A stretch of DNA of 50,676 bases, taken from the NCBI GenBank assembly GCA_028282405.1, contig JANQIA010000254.1, forward strand, positions 1 to 50,676. The letters run 5' to 3'. The position numbers and the translations under genes are program-made. The notes under the pieces were generated by a model that saw only the letters and a program-made list of their open reading frames with translations, ran no database searches and was not told the origin of the DNA. The first letter of the stretch is position 1; each line of letters opens with the position of its first letter. Source of the stretch: Rhodovibrionaceae bacterium (GTDB taxonomy: Bacteria; Pseudomonadota; Alphaproteobacteria; Kiloniellales; DSM-21159). Below are positions 1 to 8,741 of the stretch, piece after piece.

Positions 1-230
1 CAAGATCGCGCCAGCCGTTTGCGTTTGCCGCGAGACCGCTGGGCGTTCCTCCTGCGCTGCAGATCGAGCGCAAGCCCAATCCCGGCCATGAACACGAGAT
101 TGAACGCAACCGCTACGGACACGGCGAGCGTCTGCATGTCACGCCCGAGCGGAAGCAGGAAAGTCCACTTGTGGAGATAGGAAAAGCTCCACTGTTCCGC
201 CTTCGCATGGTCCGGCGTGCGGTCGGCGAT
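1..230 (-). pseudogene. C-terminal fragment of a membrane protein, cut by the window edge
   Basis: On the minus strand a frame runs open from an in-frame TAG at 231-233 to the left edge. It encodes a Trp-Ser-Phe-x-Tyr-Leu-His-Lys-Trp segment, then one hydrophobic helix (reading MQTLAVSVAVAFNLVFMAGI) and a very basic tail. The style resembles the end of PepSY-associated or other iron-uptake membrane proteins, which would suit the neighbouring operon, but I cannot assign a family. The frame has no convincing start after the stop. It is therefore either the decayed 3' part of a gene or a short gene starting at the internal ATG. Low confidence. Confidence 0.3.
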
Positions 231-513
231 CTAAGCCACGCGGTCACCGATGCCGACAGTTTGGGTAAACTGGCTCTTCGTCTCGTCTTTCCGGCCTTTG
301 CACGTAACGCGTTTAAGAGCACCTGCGTCCCTATCATTCTCTTAATGCACTTGCCCGAAGGTTGCTCTCCGACGCATGACAGTCCGCCAACGAATAGCAT
401 CGCTCTTACATAAGACGTTTGTGACCCCGCGTTTGTCCCAAGCTTTTCTGCGAGTCGACCCGGCGGCGAGCAGAGTGGAAGCAGCGTTGCCAAATAGAAG
501 CTCTATCGCTATG

Positions 514-534
514 AATTGCGAATAGTTCGCAATT
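514..534. promoter_or_regulatory. Fur-box-like perfect palindrome upstream of the ECF sigma gene
   Basis: Two perfect 9-base arms, AATTGCGAA and TTCGCAATT, flank a TAG centre. The 7-1-7 arrangement (TGCGAAT-A-GTTCGCA) resembles Fur boxes, and the gene downstream is an iron-type ECF sigma factor. I infer Fur-family iron control of the fecI-fecR unit. The site lies about 250 bases before the likely sigma start. The rest of 231-787 shows no convincing gene, only short shadow frames. Confidence 0.5.
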
Positions 535-787
535 GCATCTTCTGTGCCTGTGGAATCATAAGTGCTTTTGGCATTGGGGCTGACAGAATGGCGGAGATGT
601 TCGGAACGAACGGATCTGGACATAGCCTACCGCGCAGCGGCGAGTCACAACCAATAGGAGATCTCGCAGATACCCATGGAAAACGCTCGGTGCCCCGATG
701 CACTGAGAGCGAGCCTGAACTTCGAGCTTCGCGTCGCGGGCAGCACGGCGTGTCTTGAGACAAAGACGATTGAGGGTCAGTCGAAAG

Positions 788-1300
788 TTGAGCGAAACCG
801 AAAAGCGATTGCGGATCTATATGGAAAACCGGCCGGCGCTTGTGGACTACGCCGCACCGATCGTCGGTTCGCGTTCGACCGCGGAGGACGCCGTGCAGGA
901 AGCCTATTTCCGCTTCGTGCCGCCGCCGGGACCTCCCGCACATGTTGGATCCCCGGCATCCTATCTCTTTCGCATCGTCCGCAACATCGCCATCGACATG
1001 ACCCGGCGCGTGTCGTCCGAGACGCGTCGCGACGCCCAACTCGCGCACGCGACAGACGGCGCGGCCTGCCCCCCCTCGCCGGAGGAAAAAACCCTCCATC
1101 GCGAAACGTTGGCCCTCGTGAAGACCGCGCTAGACGAGCTGCCGGCGGAAACCCGCAAGGCCTTTGAAATGAAGCGGCTTGACGGCGAAACCTATGATGA
1201 CATTGCGGCTCATCTGGGCATGTCTAAGTCCAGCGCGCACCGCCTGGTGCAAAACGCGCTCAGTCACGTCATGCGCCGCATGCACGAAAAAAACAGGTGA
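788..1300 (+). CDS. fecI: FecI-type ECF RNA polymerase sigma factor
   Basis: This is an ECF sigma-70 factor that would direct RNA polymerase to iron-transport promoters when released by its FecR partner. Region 2 is visible as VGSRSTAEDAVQEAYFRF followed by SYLFRIVRNIAIDMTRR. Region 4 is LDELPAETRKAFEMKRLDGETYDDIA, then the helix-turn-helix HLGMSKSSAHRLVQNAL. The length (about 170 residues) fits the FecI group. The start is uncertain: I chose TTG 788 because the protein then begins with SETEKRL, as in relatives; TTG 755 and ATG 821 are alternatives. FecR follows after about 95 bases and the receptor after that, the classic cell-surface signalling order. A Fur-like palindrome lies upstream at 514-534. 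Confidence 0.9.
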   Translation: MSETEKRLRIYMENRPALVDYAAPIVGSRSTAEDAVQEAYFRFVPPPGPPAHVGSPASYLFRIVRNIAIDMTRRVSSETRRDAQLAHATDGAACPPSPEEKTLHRETLALVKTALDELPAETRKAFEMKRLDGETYDDIAAHLGMSKSSAHRLVQNALSHVMRRMHEKNR

Positions 1301-1395
1301 GTTTTGTTCAAAAGATCTGAGACAGATCGGTCCGGCCTTCGTCTTATGCATAGCTGGGGCATGACTCTCTTGCCGAAGACGGAAGGCGCCCGGAC

Positions 1396-2463
1396 ATGAC
1401 CTTGGGAGAAGACGACAAGATTCCGGCCGATGTGATGGAGGCGGCCTCGGCCTGGTTCCTGCGTTTTGACGAAAACGAAGTACCGGATGCAGAAGAGCAC
1501 GACCGTCTCAGAGCCGAACTCGACATGTGGCTTGCCGCGGACGAGGCGCATCGGCGCGCCTGGGAGTTGGCGCAGCGCGCCTGGTCTCTTGCCGGAGAAG
1601 CCCCCGCCGAGACCGAAGCGGTCAGTACGCCGGCGACGGAGGAAAGGCGCGGGAAAACAAACGCTCCGCCGCCACTAAAGACACCATTGAGAGCCCGTCA
1701 GTCCGCAGCCTCCCACCCCCCAGCCGCACGGATGAGGCAAGCGGCCAGGCCAAAATTCGCCATACCGGCCGCCACCGCAGTGCTCTTGCTCTTCATGCTG
1801 GCGCCCACGCTCTCACTTTGGATGCGGTCCGACTTTCAAACCGCCACCGCCGAAAACCGCAACCTATCCCTCGACGATGGATCGCAGATTGTGATGGGCG
1901 CCGAAACCGCGGTGGCGCGCGACTTTGCCGGCAACCGTCGCGAGATCACCCTACTGCACGGCGAAGCCTGGTTCGAGGTCGCCCATGAGGAGGCACGGCC
2001 TTTCATCGTCACTGCGGGCGAAGTAACGATCACCGTGACCGGCACCGCCTTCGATGTGGCGATGACGGACCGCACCGTCGCAATCGCCCTTGCACGCGGC
2101 TCGGTCGAGGTTGAGCGGCCGGGCGAAACGCCGCTGAAAAAAATACTGGAGCCCGGCCAACGTCTCGCCATCGACCGGAAGGACGGCACCGTCCTCATAA
2201 CGGATGTCGATCCCGCCCTCATGGGCGGCTGGCGCAGCGGGCGGCTCATCGTTCACGGCGCACGCTTGGCCGATGTAGTGGACACAGTTGACCGCTATCA
2301 TCCCGGAACGATCACGCTCATCGGCCGATCGGTCGCGGAGCGGCGCGTGACCGGGGTCTTCGATCTTGAAGACCCTCAAAAAGCGCTGAGATCGCTTGTC
2401 AGCCCCTACGGTGTTTCGGTCCGCAAATTGACGCCCTGGCACACCATCGTTTCGGGCGAATAA
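1396..2463 (+). CDS. fecR: FecR-family transmembrane anti-sigma factor
   Basis: FecR proteins hold the FecI sigma factor at the inner membrane and relay a signal from the outer-membrane receptor. Residues 10-65 form the cytoplasmic DUF4880-type domain (ASAWFLRFDE, then DEAHRRAWELAQRAW). A Pro/Ala-rich linker follows, and then one membrane helix near 121-143. The periplasmic FecR domain includes DDGSQIVMGAETAV and GEAWFEVAHEEARPFIV. The C-terminus (about 275-355) resembles an STN or secretin short domain, the part thought to contact the receptor N-terminus. The protein is 355 residues, slightly longer than many relatives because of the linker. It pairs with the sigma gene before it and the receptor after it. 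Confidence 0.9.
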   Translation: MTLGEDDKIPADVMEAASAWFLRFDENEVPDAEEHDRLRAELDMWLAADEAHRRAWELAQRAWSLAGEAPAETEAVSTPATEERRGKTNAPPPLKTPLRARQSAASHPPAARMRQAARPKFAIPAATAVLLLFMLAPTLSLWMRSDFQTATAENRNLSLDDGSQIVMGAETAVARDFAGNRREITLLHGEAWFEVAHEEARPFIVTAGEVTITVTGTAFDVAMTDRTVAIALARGSVEVERPGETPLKKILEPGQRLAIDRKDGTVLITDVDPALMGGWRSGRLIVHGARLADVVDTVDRYHPGTITLIGRSVAERRVTGVFDLEDPQKALRSLVSPYGVSVRKLTPWHTIVSGE

Positions 2464-2544
2464 GGCTACCGCCAAAAAAGTTTGCCCTTTTCCTGGGACA
2501 GCCAACGCCGAGCTTCGTCTCTCTTCTGAAAGCGAATGAGACGC

Positions 2545-2563
2545 AATCGCATTCTATGCGATT
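2545..2563. promoter_or_regulatory. Palindromic operator upstream of the TonB-dependent receptor
   Basis: Arms AATCGCAT and ATGCGATT are perfectly inverted around TCT. A second, overlapping imperfect inverted repeat runs from GAATGAGA near 2534 to TCGCATTC ending at 2554. Overlapping palindromes of this sort, 27 bases before the receptor start, are what a Fur-family binding site would look like. The receptor promoter would also be the expected target of the FecI-like sigma factor. Assignment is by position and symmetry only. Confidence 0.45.
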
Positions 2564-2589
2564 AAGCTTGCATCAGAACTGGGGCGATC

Positions 2590-5064
2590 ATGACGATCCA
2601 AATCGAGGGAAAACACACAAACGGACAAGGGCTTAGCAAGTACACAAGCGAACGTCGACTGAAACTGCTCTTGATCGGGGTCAGCGTGGCGACCGTTCTC
2701 ATCAGCGCGGCACCGGCCCCGGCTCAACAGAGCGAACCACCAGCACAGACCGCGACCGAGGAGACCCGGTTCGCCTTCGACATTCCCGCGCAGCCCTTGC
2801 AAAACGCCGTCACCGCCTTCGGTTTTCAATCGGGCTATCAAGTCGCCGTCGACCAGACGACACTCACCGGCCTTACGGGCAAAGAAGTGCGGGGTAACTT
2901 CACGCCTGCCGAAGCGCTCAGCCGTCTCCTGGCCGGAACCGGCGTCACCTATCGCCTGATCGATGAAAACAGCGTCACCTTGATGGCGGCGTCGCCAGGC
3001 GCGACCAACGGCAGCGCGACGGTGCTCAGTCCGATCACAATCGAAGGTCAGTTCGAGTCAGCCGACGGACCGGTTGACGGTTATGTAGCAACGCGCAGCG
3101 CCGCCGGCACGAAGACGGATACGGCCCTCATCGAAACGCCGCAATCCATTTCTGTGATCACAGCCGATGAACTCAAGTCCCGGAATGTCAACAAGTTCAG
3201 TGACGCGCTGCGCTATACGCCGGGCGTTGAGTCGGAGTTGTACGGCCTCGAGCCGCGCTTCTCGCACCTCAGCATGCGCGGTCTCAATTCATCGACGACG
3301 GGGTTGTTCAAAGACGGCATGGGGCTGGTGAACCCCGGCTACATCGTCAGTTACAATCCCGAACCTTGGGGCGCTGAGCGTATCGAGGTGCCGCGCGGCC
3401 CCGCATCGGTTTTGTACGGGCAGGGAAGTCCCGGCGGATTAGTCAACTACGTCACCAAGCGGCCCACCACCGAAGCATTTGGCATCGTGCACCTGGAAGC
3501 CGGCAGCCACAAACGCAAGCAGATCAAGTTCGACATCGGCGGTGCCGTCGACGAGAAAGAGACTCTGGCGTTGCGGCTGGCAGGGCTGTTTCGCCGCAGC
3601 GACACGCAGTTCGATTTTCTGGACGACAACCGGTTGTGGATTGCGCCATCCCTGTCCTGGCAGCCGGTCGACAGCACAAAGATCACCTTGTTCGGCATGC
3701 ATCAGCAAGACGACACCGGAACCTCGCAGGCGCTGCCGGGCATAGGAACGCTTTTCGACAACCCGAACGGATCGGTGCCGCACTCCCGATTTACCGGTGA
3801 GCCGGATATCGACCAATACGACCGGACCGAGTACGCCGCCGGCTATGAGGTGGAGCACGAAGCGAATCCTGTCCTGACCATGCGGCATAAGGTTCGCTAT
3901 CACGCTGTCGATCTGAACGACGACGTCGTCTTCGGTTCCGGATTCGACGGGAACCGGACACTCAGTCGCTCATTCTATTCCAACCACGGCAACGTGAAGT
4001 CGCTGACAGCCGACACGAATGCGGAACTGAAGACATCATTTGCCGGATCGAAGCACACGCTTCTCGGAGGAATCGACATACAATACGCCGACATGAAAAC
4101 CGCGCAGAATAGCGGTACGGTCGGATCCCTCGACATCTTCACGCCAACATACGGCGCCTCTGTTACCGGACTGACGCCGACAGTCCTTAAGGATTTCATC
4201 AAAACACAGTACGGAGTGTACGCACAAAACCAGATCGAACTGGGCGATCACTGGCGGTTCGTGCTGGGCGGGCGCTACGACTGGGCGATCACTGAAACCG
4301 ACAACCGCCTCAACAACACGCAGTCGACGCAGCGCGACGAAGCATTCACGGGGCGCGCCGGCGTGGTCTACCTATTCGACAACGGCATTGCGCCCTATGC
4401 CAGCTATTCGGAATCCTTCCTTCCCATTACCGACAGCACCAACGCCGACGGGGATTTTTTCGAACCGGAAACCGGGCAGCAATACGAGATCGGCGTCAAA
4501 TATCAGCCGAGCGGATCCAACAGCTTCATTACGGCTTCGGCATTCGACCTGCGCCGCCAGAACTACACCGAATACGACCCCGGCCTCTTGGCGACCGTGC
4601 AGACCGGCGAAGTCCGTTCCCGGGGCATCGAGGTCGAGGCCCTGGCTAGTTTCGATTTCGGCCTCGATATCAAGGCCGGGTACACGCACCTGCAAACGGA
4701 GGTGCTCAACAGCAACAGTGCGTCGGAAGTTGGCAAACGGCTGATCCTGATACCAGAACACAAGGCAACGTTGTGGGCCGACTACACGGTCCAATACGGC
4801 ACGTTCAAAGGACTCGGACTAGGTGCCGGCGTCCGTTATCAGGACGGACATTACGGCGATGCAGAGAACACACTGTCAGTCCCAGGATACGCTTTGGTCG
4901 ATGCGGCCGTGCACTATGAAGTCGGCAATCTTCGTTTCGGCCTGAACGCGCAGAACCTGTTCGACAAAGAGCATCTAGGCTCATGCTATTATCGAGGCCC
5001 GTCGGTGCTCTGTACGGCCGGCGAAGGGCTGATGGTGACCGCAAATGTTTCATATTCGTGGTAG
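2590..5064 (+). CDS. TonB-dependent ferric-siderophore receptor with signalling domain
   Basis: This outer-membrane receptor imports a ferric siderophore using TonB energy and, through its N-terminal domain, signals to FecR. A hydrophobic export signal ends near Ala-Gln-Gln at about 46. An STN signalling domain spans about 61-133 (FAFDIPAQPLQNAVTAFG onward). A TonB-box-like stretch near 144-153 and the plug domain (TALIETPQSISVITADEL, then VPRGPASVLYGQGSPGGLVNY) follow. The rest is the beta barrel, ending in the aromatic YSW typical of outer-membrane barrels. At 824 residues it has the usual size of the FhuA/FpvA-like transducers. The ligand cannot be told from sequence. The following small membrane gene overlaps its 3' end by 20 bases. 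Confidence 0.93.
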   Translation: MTIQIEGKHTNGQGLSKYTSERRLKLLLIGVSVATVLISAAPAPAQQSEPPAQTATEETRFAFDIPAQPLQNAVTAFGFQSGYQVAVDQTTLTGLTGKEVRGNFTPAEALSRLLAGTGVTYRLIDENSVTLMAASPGATNGSATVLSPITIEGQFESADGPVDGYVATRSAAGTKTDTALIETPQSISVITADELKSRNVNKFSDALRYTPGVESELYGLEPRFSHLSMRGLNSSTTGLFKDGMGLVNPGYIVSYNPEPWGAERIEVPRGPASVLYGQGSPGGLVNYVTKRPTTEAFGIVHLEAGSHKRKQIKFDIGGAVDEKETLALRLAGLFRRSDTQFDFLDDNRLWIAPSLSWQPVDSTKITLFGMHQQDDTGTSQALPGIGTLFDNPNGSVPHSRFTGEPDIDQYDRTEYAAGYEVEHEANPVLTMRHKVRYHAVDLNDDVVFGSGFDGNRTLSRSFYSNHGNVKSLTADTNAELKTSFAGSKHTLLGGIDIQYADMKTAQNSGTVGSLDIFTPTYGASVTGLTPTVLKDFIKTQYGVYAQNQIELGDHWRFVLGGRYDWAITETDNRLNNTQSTQRDEAFTGRAGVVYLFDNGIAPYASYSESFLPITDSTNADGDFFEPETGQQYEIGVKYQPSGSNSFITASAFDLRRQNYTEYDPGLLATVQTGEVRSRGIEVEALASFDFGLDIKAGYTHLQTEVLNSNSASEVGKRLILIPEHKATLWADYTVQYGTFKGLGLGAGVRYQDGHYGDAENTLSVPGYALVDAAVHYEVGNLRFGLNAQNLFDKEHLGSCYYRGPSVLCTAGEGLMVTANVSYSW

Positions 5065-5404
5065 CGGCCGTACAGCGCGCGGAATCCATCGGGTCGTGTT
5101 CGGCCCGGTGTTTGCGCGTTTGGCCAGGATGACGCGGGAGCGTCCGGTCTTGATGCGGTGGGTGTTAGGCGGGCCAGTCGTCCTCGCCGTATCATTGCTT
5201 TTCACGATGGCCTTGGCCGTGGTGCTGCCGACTGGATCGGCCGGTGTCGATAACATTGTCTGGCCACTCGTTCTTGCGCCGGTCTTCTGGGCGCTGCTGT
5301 TCATCTATGTGTGTCTCGAAGAAAGTTTGAAACGGGGGGTCGCGATACTGGTCGCGATCGGAGCCTTGAGCAGCATATTGGTTGCTGCGGGCCTTGCCGG
5401 ATAG
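5045..5404 (+). CDS. Small integral membrane protein of the siderophore-uptake operon
   Basis: A 119-residue protein with about three hydrophobic helices (WVLGGPVVLAVSLLFTMALA; IVWPLVLAPVFWALLFIYVC; GVAILVAIGALSSILVAAGL). Its place between the receptor and the PepSY protein is where DUF3649-type iron-uptake membrane proteins are usually found, and its size and topology agree. I am not certain of the family. The ATG at 5045 overlaps the receptor gene by 20 bases; the ATG at 5129 (MTRERPVLMRW) is an equally plausible start. It probably acts in the inner membrane together with the next gene. Confidence 0.7.
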   Translation: MFHIRGSGRTARGIHRVVFGPVFARLARMTRERPVLMRWVLGGPVVLAVSLLFTMALAVVLPTGSAGVDNIVWPLVLAPVFWALLFIYVCLEESLKRGVAILVAIGALSSILVAAGLAG

Positions 5405-5425
5405 TTCGAAAGCCAGCGTGGGCAT

Positions 5426-7003
5426 ATGAAACGACTGTCGCAAAATCAGATCAAACGACTGACCGCCGTGCATGGCTGGTCAGGGATGCTCCTCGGCACC
5501 CTGTTGTACGCGGTAATCGTCACCGGGACGGTAGCGGTTTTTGCGCATGAAATTGCCGAATGGTCGGTTGGCGGCAAGCAGGCGACGGATCCGCTGGCGA
5601 CCTCCGTCGACAGGAACGTGCGGCTTGTCGTCGAGCCGCTGCCAAAGGGATATCGGCAGAGTATAGGAATATGGGGAACCGCGCGCGGCGACCTGATGGT
5701 GTTTCCTCATGTCCACGCCCGAAACCCCGAAACCGGAGAGATGTCCGACTATGGGCCGATGTTTCGGATGGCGCCGTCGAGCGGAGAAGTCCTGTTCCGG
5801 GATGAAGGCTTCGCATTTTCCCAACCGGAATGGTACGAAGCCAGTGCGCTCGAGGACTTCCTAATCGACTTGCATGTACAGCTTTACATGCCGACCCCGT
5901 GGGGGCTGATCGTAACGGGAATTCTCGGGTTGACCATGATGGCCGCCGGTGTCAGCGGAATTGTCATACATCGGCATCTCATTCGCGATCTGTTCGTCGG
6001 GCATCGCGAGGGACAGCGTCTGGTATCTGCACGTGACCGGCATGTCCTGGCGGCGAGTTGGGGATTGGTGTTTACGTTTCTGCTCGGTTTTACCGGGTCG
6101 TTTTTCAGTCTCGCGCCCACAGTTACCTTTCCGTTGCTGGCAAATGTCGCGTTCGGAGGGGACCAAGAAGCGATGGCGGATGTGCTGTTCGAACCGCAGG
6201 CGGCATTGGACCCTCGCCCGGTGCCGATGGCCGACCTCGACCGCATAATCGCAGAATCCGGAACACGCGCGGGATCAGCGGCCGGGTACATCGAAGTATC
6301 AAACTACGGCCGCGCAGATTCCAGGATCGGTATCTGGCATGAGCCTCCCCCTGGCCAACTGGCATGGGTGCATAACGTTTTCGACGGCTCAACCGGTGAA
6401 TTTCTGGGCGTGCGCCCCGTGGTCGGGCAAAGCCCTTCAACCGGCGCACTCCTTTATGACCTGATGTGGCCGATGCACACGGGCGACTTCGCGGGCATCG
6501 CGTCGAAATCGATCTGGGTCGGCCTCGGCTCGGCAATGGCATTCGTGGTGATTTCAGGGATGCGGCTTTGGGCCAGGCGGCGCGAAGATCAGATTTTATG
6601 GCGGCGCTTCAACCGAGCCGTGACCATCGTTGGCTACGGTCTGCCGGTGGCGATGCTCAGTTCTGCCTATGCCTATTTCCTGGCGCTGGGCGCCGGAGCA
6701 AACGAGTTCTGGTGGACGCCGGCCGGGTTCCTGATCGGCATTGCGCTGGGTATGTTTCCGGGATTCGTGGCGCGGGACGAGAACAACCTCAAGCGGTTTT
6801 ATCGCCTTCTTCTAGGTGTCGGCCTGATCTTACTGCCGTTCGTCCGCATGGCCACCGGCGGCCTCGGCTGGGCGGCGGCGGCTGAGGGGCAAGGCACGGT
6901 GCTGTCGGTCGATCTGACACTGATCCTCCTGGGGGCCTCTCTGATGTGGTGGGCACGCCGAACGGGCGCGCTTCAGGCGCCCGAGCCGGCACCGGCGGAA
7001 TGA
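5426..7003 (+). CDS. PepSY-associated transmembrane protein (putative siderophore-iron reductase)
   Basis: The N-terminus (VHGWSGMLLGTLLYAVIVTGTVAVFAHEI, written here in part) is the first helix of the PepSY_TM family, with the His common to the group. Further helices lie near 160-180, 208-235, 365-385 and several at the C-terminus. The large loops before and after the second helix pair are periplasmic and contain the PepSY-like folds. Members next to TonB receptors are thought to reduce ferric siderophores in the periplasm, in some cases using haem; here this is inference from family and context. At 525 residues the length is normal. It lies 21 bases after the small membrane gene and 10 bases before the next. 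Confidence 0.87.
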   Translation: MKRLSQNQIKRLTAVHGWSGMLLGTLLYAVIVTGTVAVFAHEIAEWSVGGKQATDPLATSVDRNVRLVVEPLPKGYRQSIGIWGTARGDLMVFPHVHARNPETGEMSDYGPMFRMAPSSGEVLFRDEGFAFSQPEWYEASALEDFLIDLHVQLYMPTPWGLIVTGILGLTMMAAGVSGIVIHRHLIRDLFVGHREGQRLVSARDRHVLAASWGLVFTFLLGFTGSFFSLAPTVTFPLLANVAFGGDQEAMADVLFEPQAALDPRPVPMADLDRIIAESGTRAGSAAGYIEVSNYGRADSRIGIWHEPPPGQLAWVHNVFDGSTGEFLGVRPVVGQSPSTGALLYDLMWPMHTGDFAGIASKSIWVGLGSAMAFVVISGMRLWARRREDQILWRRFNRAVTIVGYGLPVAMLSSAYAYFLALGAGANEFWWTPAGFLIGIALGMFPGFVARDENNLKRFYRLLLGVGLILLPFVRMATGGLGWAAAAEGQGTVLSVDLTLILLGASLMWWARRTGALQAPEPAPAE

Positions 7004-7013
7004 CGGAGAGTAC

Positions 7014-7550
7014 ATGGATATCCTCACCGTCATCGCCGGGCTTTGTATCAGCACAGCCGCCCTCGCCTATCTCGCCCATACGGATCCGAAACGCAGGCGC
7101 GTGTTCGGCCAACCCGGATACCAGAAGCCTAGACGGGTTTGGTCGTCCCTCCTCGTCTTGTCAGCACCAGGCGTATGGCTCCTGATATCGGAGAACGGCG
7201 CTGGATTCACGATTTGGCTCGGCGCGCTCACGGTCATCGGCTGGGGCGTCGCCACAACGAACCCGGCACGCGCCGAAGCATGGCGCGAGACAGCCCGGGC
7301 CTCCTTGAACATAATAGGTCGCGTCGTGATTCTTGGCTGGTCGAGCCTGGTCTCAGGTGTTCGGAGTGTTCGTGCAGGCATGAAGCTCGTTCGCGACGGC
7401 ACCGAACGCATTGCCCTGCTGGAAGCACGGGTGGATCAACTGGAGGCTGAGCTCCAGAGACTCAGACCCGCGCTGCAACGCTTCCAAGCCATCGACGTCG
7501 ACGGTTCATGGCCGGAACACAAAAGATCAAAAACAATCGTCCGGTCATGA
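7014..7550 (+). CDS. Small membrane protein with C-terminal coiled coil (DUF3325-like N-terminus)
   Basis: The N-terminal 85 residues carry three hydrophobic segments and the sequence AYLAHTDPKRRRVFG, similar to small DUF3325-type proteins that end PepSY iron-uptake operons. Unlike those, the protein continues to 178 residues with an amphipathic, heptad-rich tail (IALLEARVDQLEAELQRLRP) that should form a coiled coil. A GGAGAG stretch precedes the ATG by a few bases, supporting the start. It is the last gene of the iron-uptake run. The function is unknown; a role in anchoring or assembling the PepSY partner is only a guess. Confidence 0.7.
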   Translation: MDILTVIAGLCISTAALAYLAHTDPKRRRVFGQPGYQKPRRVWSSLLVLSAPGVWLLISENGAGFTIWLGALTVIGWGVATTNPARAEAWRETARASLNIIGRVVILGWSSLVSGVRSVRAGMKLVRDGTERIALLEARVDQLEAELQRLRPALQRFQAIDVDGSWPEHKRSKTIVRS

Positions 7551-7654
7551 GGCAGCGAGACGATGAGCTGTTTCCTCCGGCGGTCATCCATTTCCCACCG
7601 TCTGCCTACGGATCGGAGCAAACGGATACCGATCAAGAGTTGTGACATCTCGCT

Positions 7655-7870
7655 ACGGTCGGCCTTTACGCCAAGCGGGCGAAACTGAAGAAAGTCGAAC
7701 GATAGATCCGGACCATGATCGAAGCCATTAAGGACGGGCCTTACCGCTCATCCATGAAAGCGGAAATGGATCTGCTGGAAGGCCGCAAGGAATAGCTCCT
7801 GCGCGAGCTTGAACATGTCGAGGAACCGCGTCACTCCCACTCCATTGTTTTCGAGCTCTGTAAGAGACTG
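7655..7870 (+). pseudogene. Remnant of a large serine recombinase (C-terminal part)
   Basis: Translated in one frame, this strip reads like the C-terminal coiled-coil segment of a large serine recombinase: KLKKVER, stop, IRTMIEAIKDG, then MKAEMDLLEGRKE, stop, LLRELE. The pattern MIEAIKDG...MKAEMD.LE.RK is characteristic of that family. Two in-frame TAG codons (7703-7705 and 7793-7795) and the lack of any N-terminal catalytic domain show that it is dead. It points to a former mobile element between the iron operon and the amidase operon. Confidence 0.6.
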
Positions 7871-8183
7871 AAAACGCTCTGTTTTAGCATGCGTCAATTC
7901 GCGCGTACCGTCAGCAGTGCCGTCAGAAATGTAAGGTGTTGAGAAATCGAGCATATTTTTAGTGAACTGCGGCATGAACAGCGGTGCATGTCTCATCAAC
8001 TTGGATCGCTCCTCCCGTCCTTTGATATGGCGGCGCAAACGCCTCTCAGTGCGTACGGTGAGAGGATCTGTCCCTTGAGTAATTGCAGGCTCTAACCTGT
8101 ATTCGGATTTCGAGGAGCGGCTATCATCTCAGCAACCAATTCGCCTTCGCGCTACTGCGCCGTCCTAAATCTGGGATCAAGTT

Positions 8184-8212
8184 GGTTGACGGGGCAGGAT
8201 TTGAACCTGGCT
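8184..8212 (-). other. Fragment matching a tRNA 3' end (T-arm and acceptor)
   Basis: On the minus strand the bases read as a T-arm (CAGGTTCAAATCCTG) followed by CCCCGTCAACCA, very like the last third of an initiator or elongator methionine tRNA including an encoded CCA. The rest of a cloverleaf is absent: the upstream bases do not supply anticodon or D arms. Integrative elements often use tRNA 3' ends as attachment sites, so this is likely an att-type remnant. Confidence 0.45.
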
Positions 8213-8423
8213 TAGCCATATCCTTCGTCGGTGATGCTTGACGCTCGGGCCGTTTGGCGTTCTGGCAGCGTCAGACCTGCTGGCGGAGCCGAAGCAGCAA
8301 CATGCCCGCCTTCGCGTCTTTGATGCTGCGGCGTGACAGCCTTTTCGCTGACTTCGCTTCGCTCGATAAGCTGTGAAAGCTGGCGGTGCAGGCAGTCTCC
8401 TACGAACCCGTCTCTGATACCCG

Positions 8424-8594
8424 TTCCCTGCTTCGCAGGGAAAATACATGGAGCCCGACTAACCTCAGGGCTCTACGCGCAGTATGTCGATGAAATAATC
8501 ACGAATTGTCAGTTCGTTAGACAGAGCTTCCCTGAACCGTCGAACAGGGAATTTGGCCGCGCGGAACAGGGAATCTATATCGAGATGCAGGGAA
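8424..8594. repeat. Cluster of CAGGGAA / TTCCCTG motifs
   Basis: TTCCCTGC and GCAGGGAA form a perfect 8-base hairpin with a TTC loop at 8424-8442. TTCCCTG recurs at 8528-8534. Three forward copies start at 8545, 8567 and 8588, spaced 22 and 21 bases apart, two being the longer GAACAGGGAAT. The regular two-turn spacing suggests former protein binding sites or iteron-like repeats of a lost element. Confidence 0.4.
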
Positions 8595-8741
8595 ACTCAT
8601 CTCATGAGCAAGGGGCCAGGCACGGGAACCGATAGCACTGCTCCGCGCTCGGCCACGCAGCTTGTTGGGCGCTGCGCGTCAAACCCTCGGACAGACTGAC
8701 ATGCTATCGACGCGATTGACGACTGCGGCACTAAGCGGCCG

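Larger units (their letters stand above)
7871..8741. other. Gene-poor degraded strip
   Basis: I find no credible coding gene in this 871-base stretch. Frames here are shadows with odd composition. It contains the tRNA 3'-end fragment at 8184-8212 and a set of CAGGGAA/TTCCCTG motifs (8424-8594), and it follows directly on the recombinase remnant. It reads as the scar of a mobile or integrated element. Confidence 0.5.

Noticed and set aside
8177-8449. 90-residue minus-strand open frame across the tRNA fragment
   Set aside because: Its end reads like the translated T-arm of a tRNA and its composition (many Arg, Ala, Cys) is that of shadow frames. No start site signal or family is seen.
8424-8594. 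CRISPR-like array
   Set aside because: The repeated unit is only seven to eleven bases, occurs in both orientations and has spacers of 10-15 bases, far too short for a CRISPR array.
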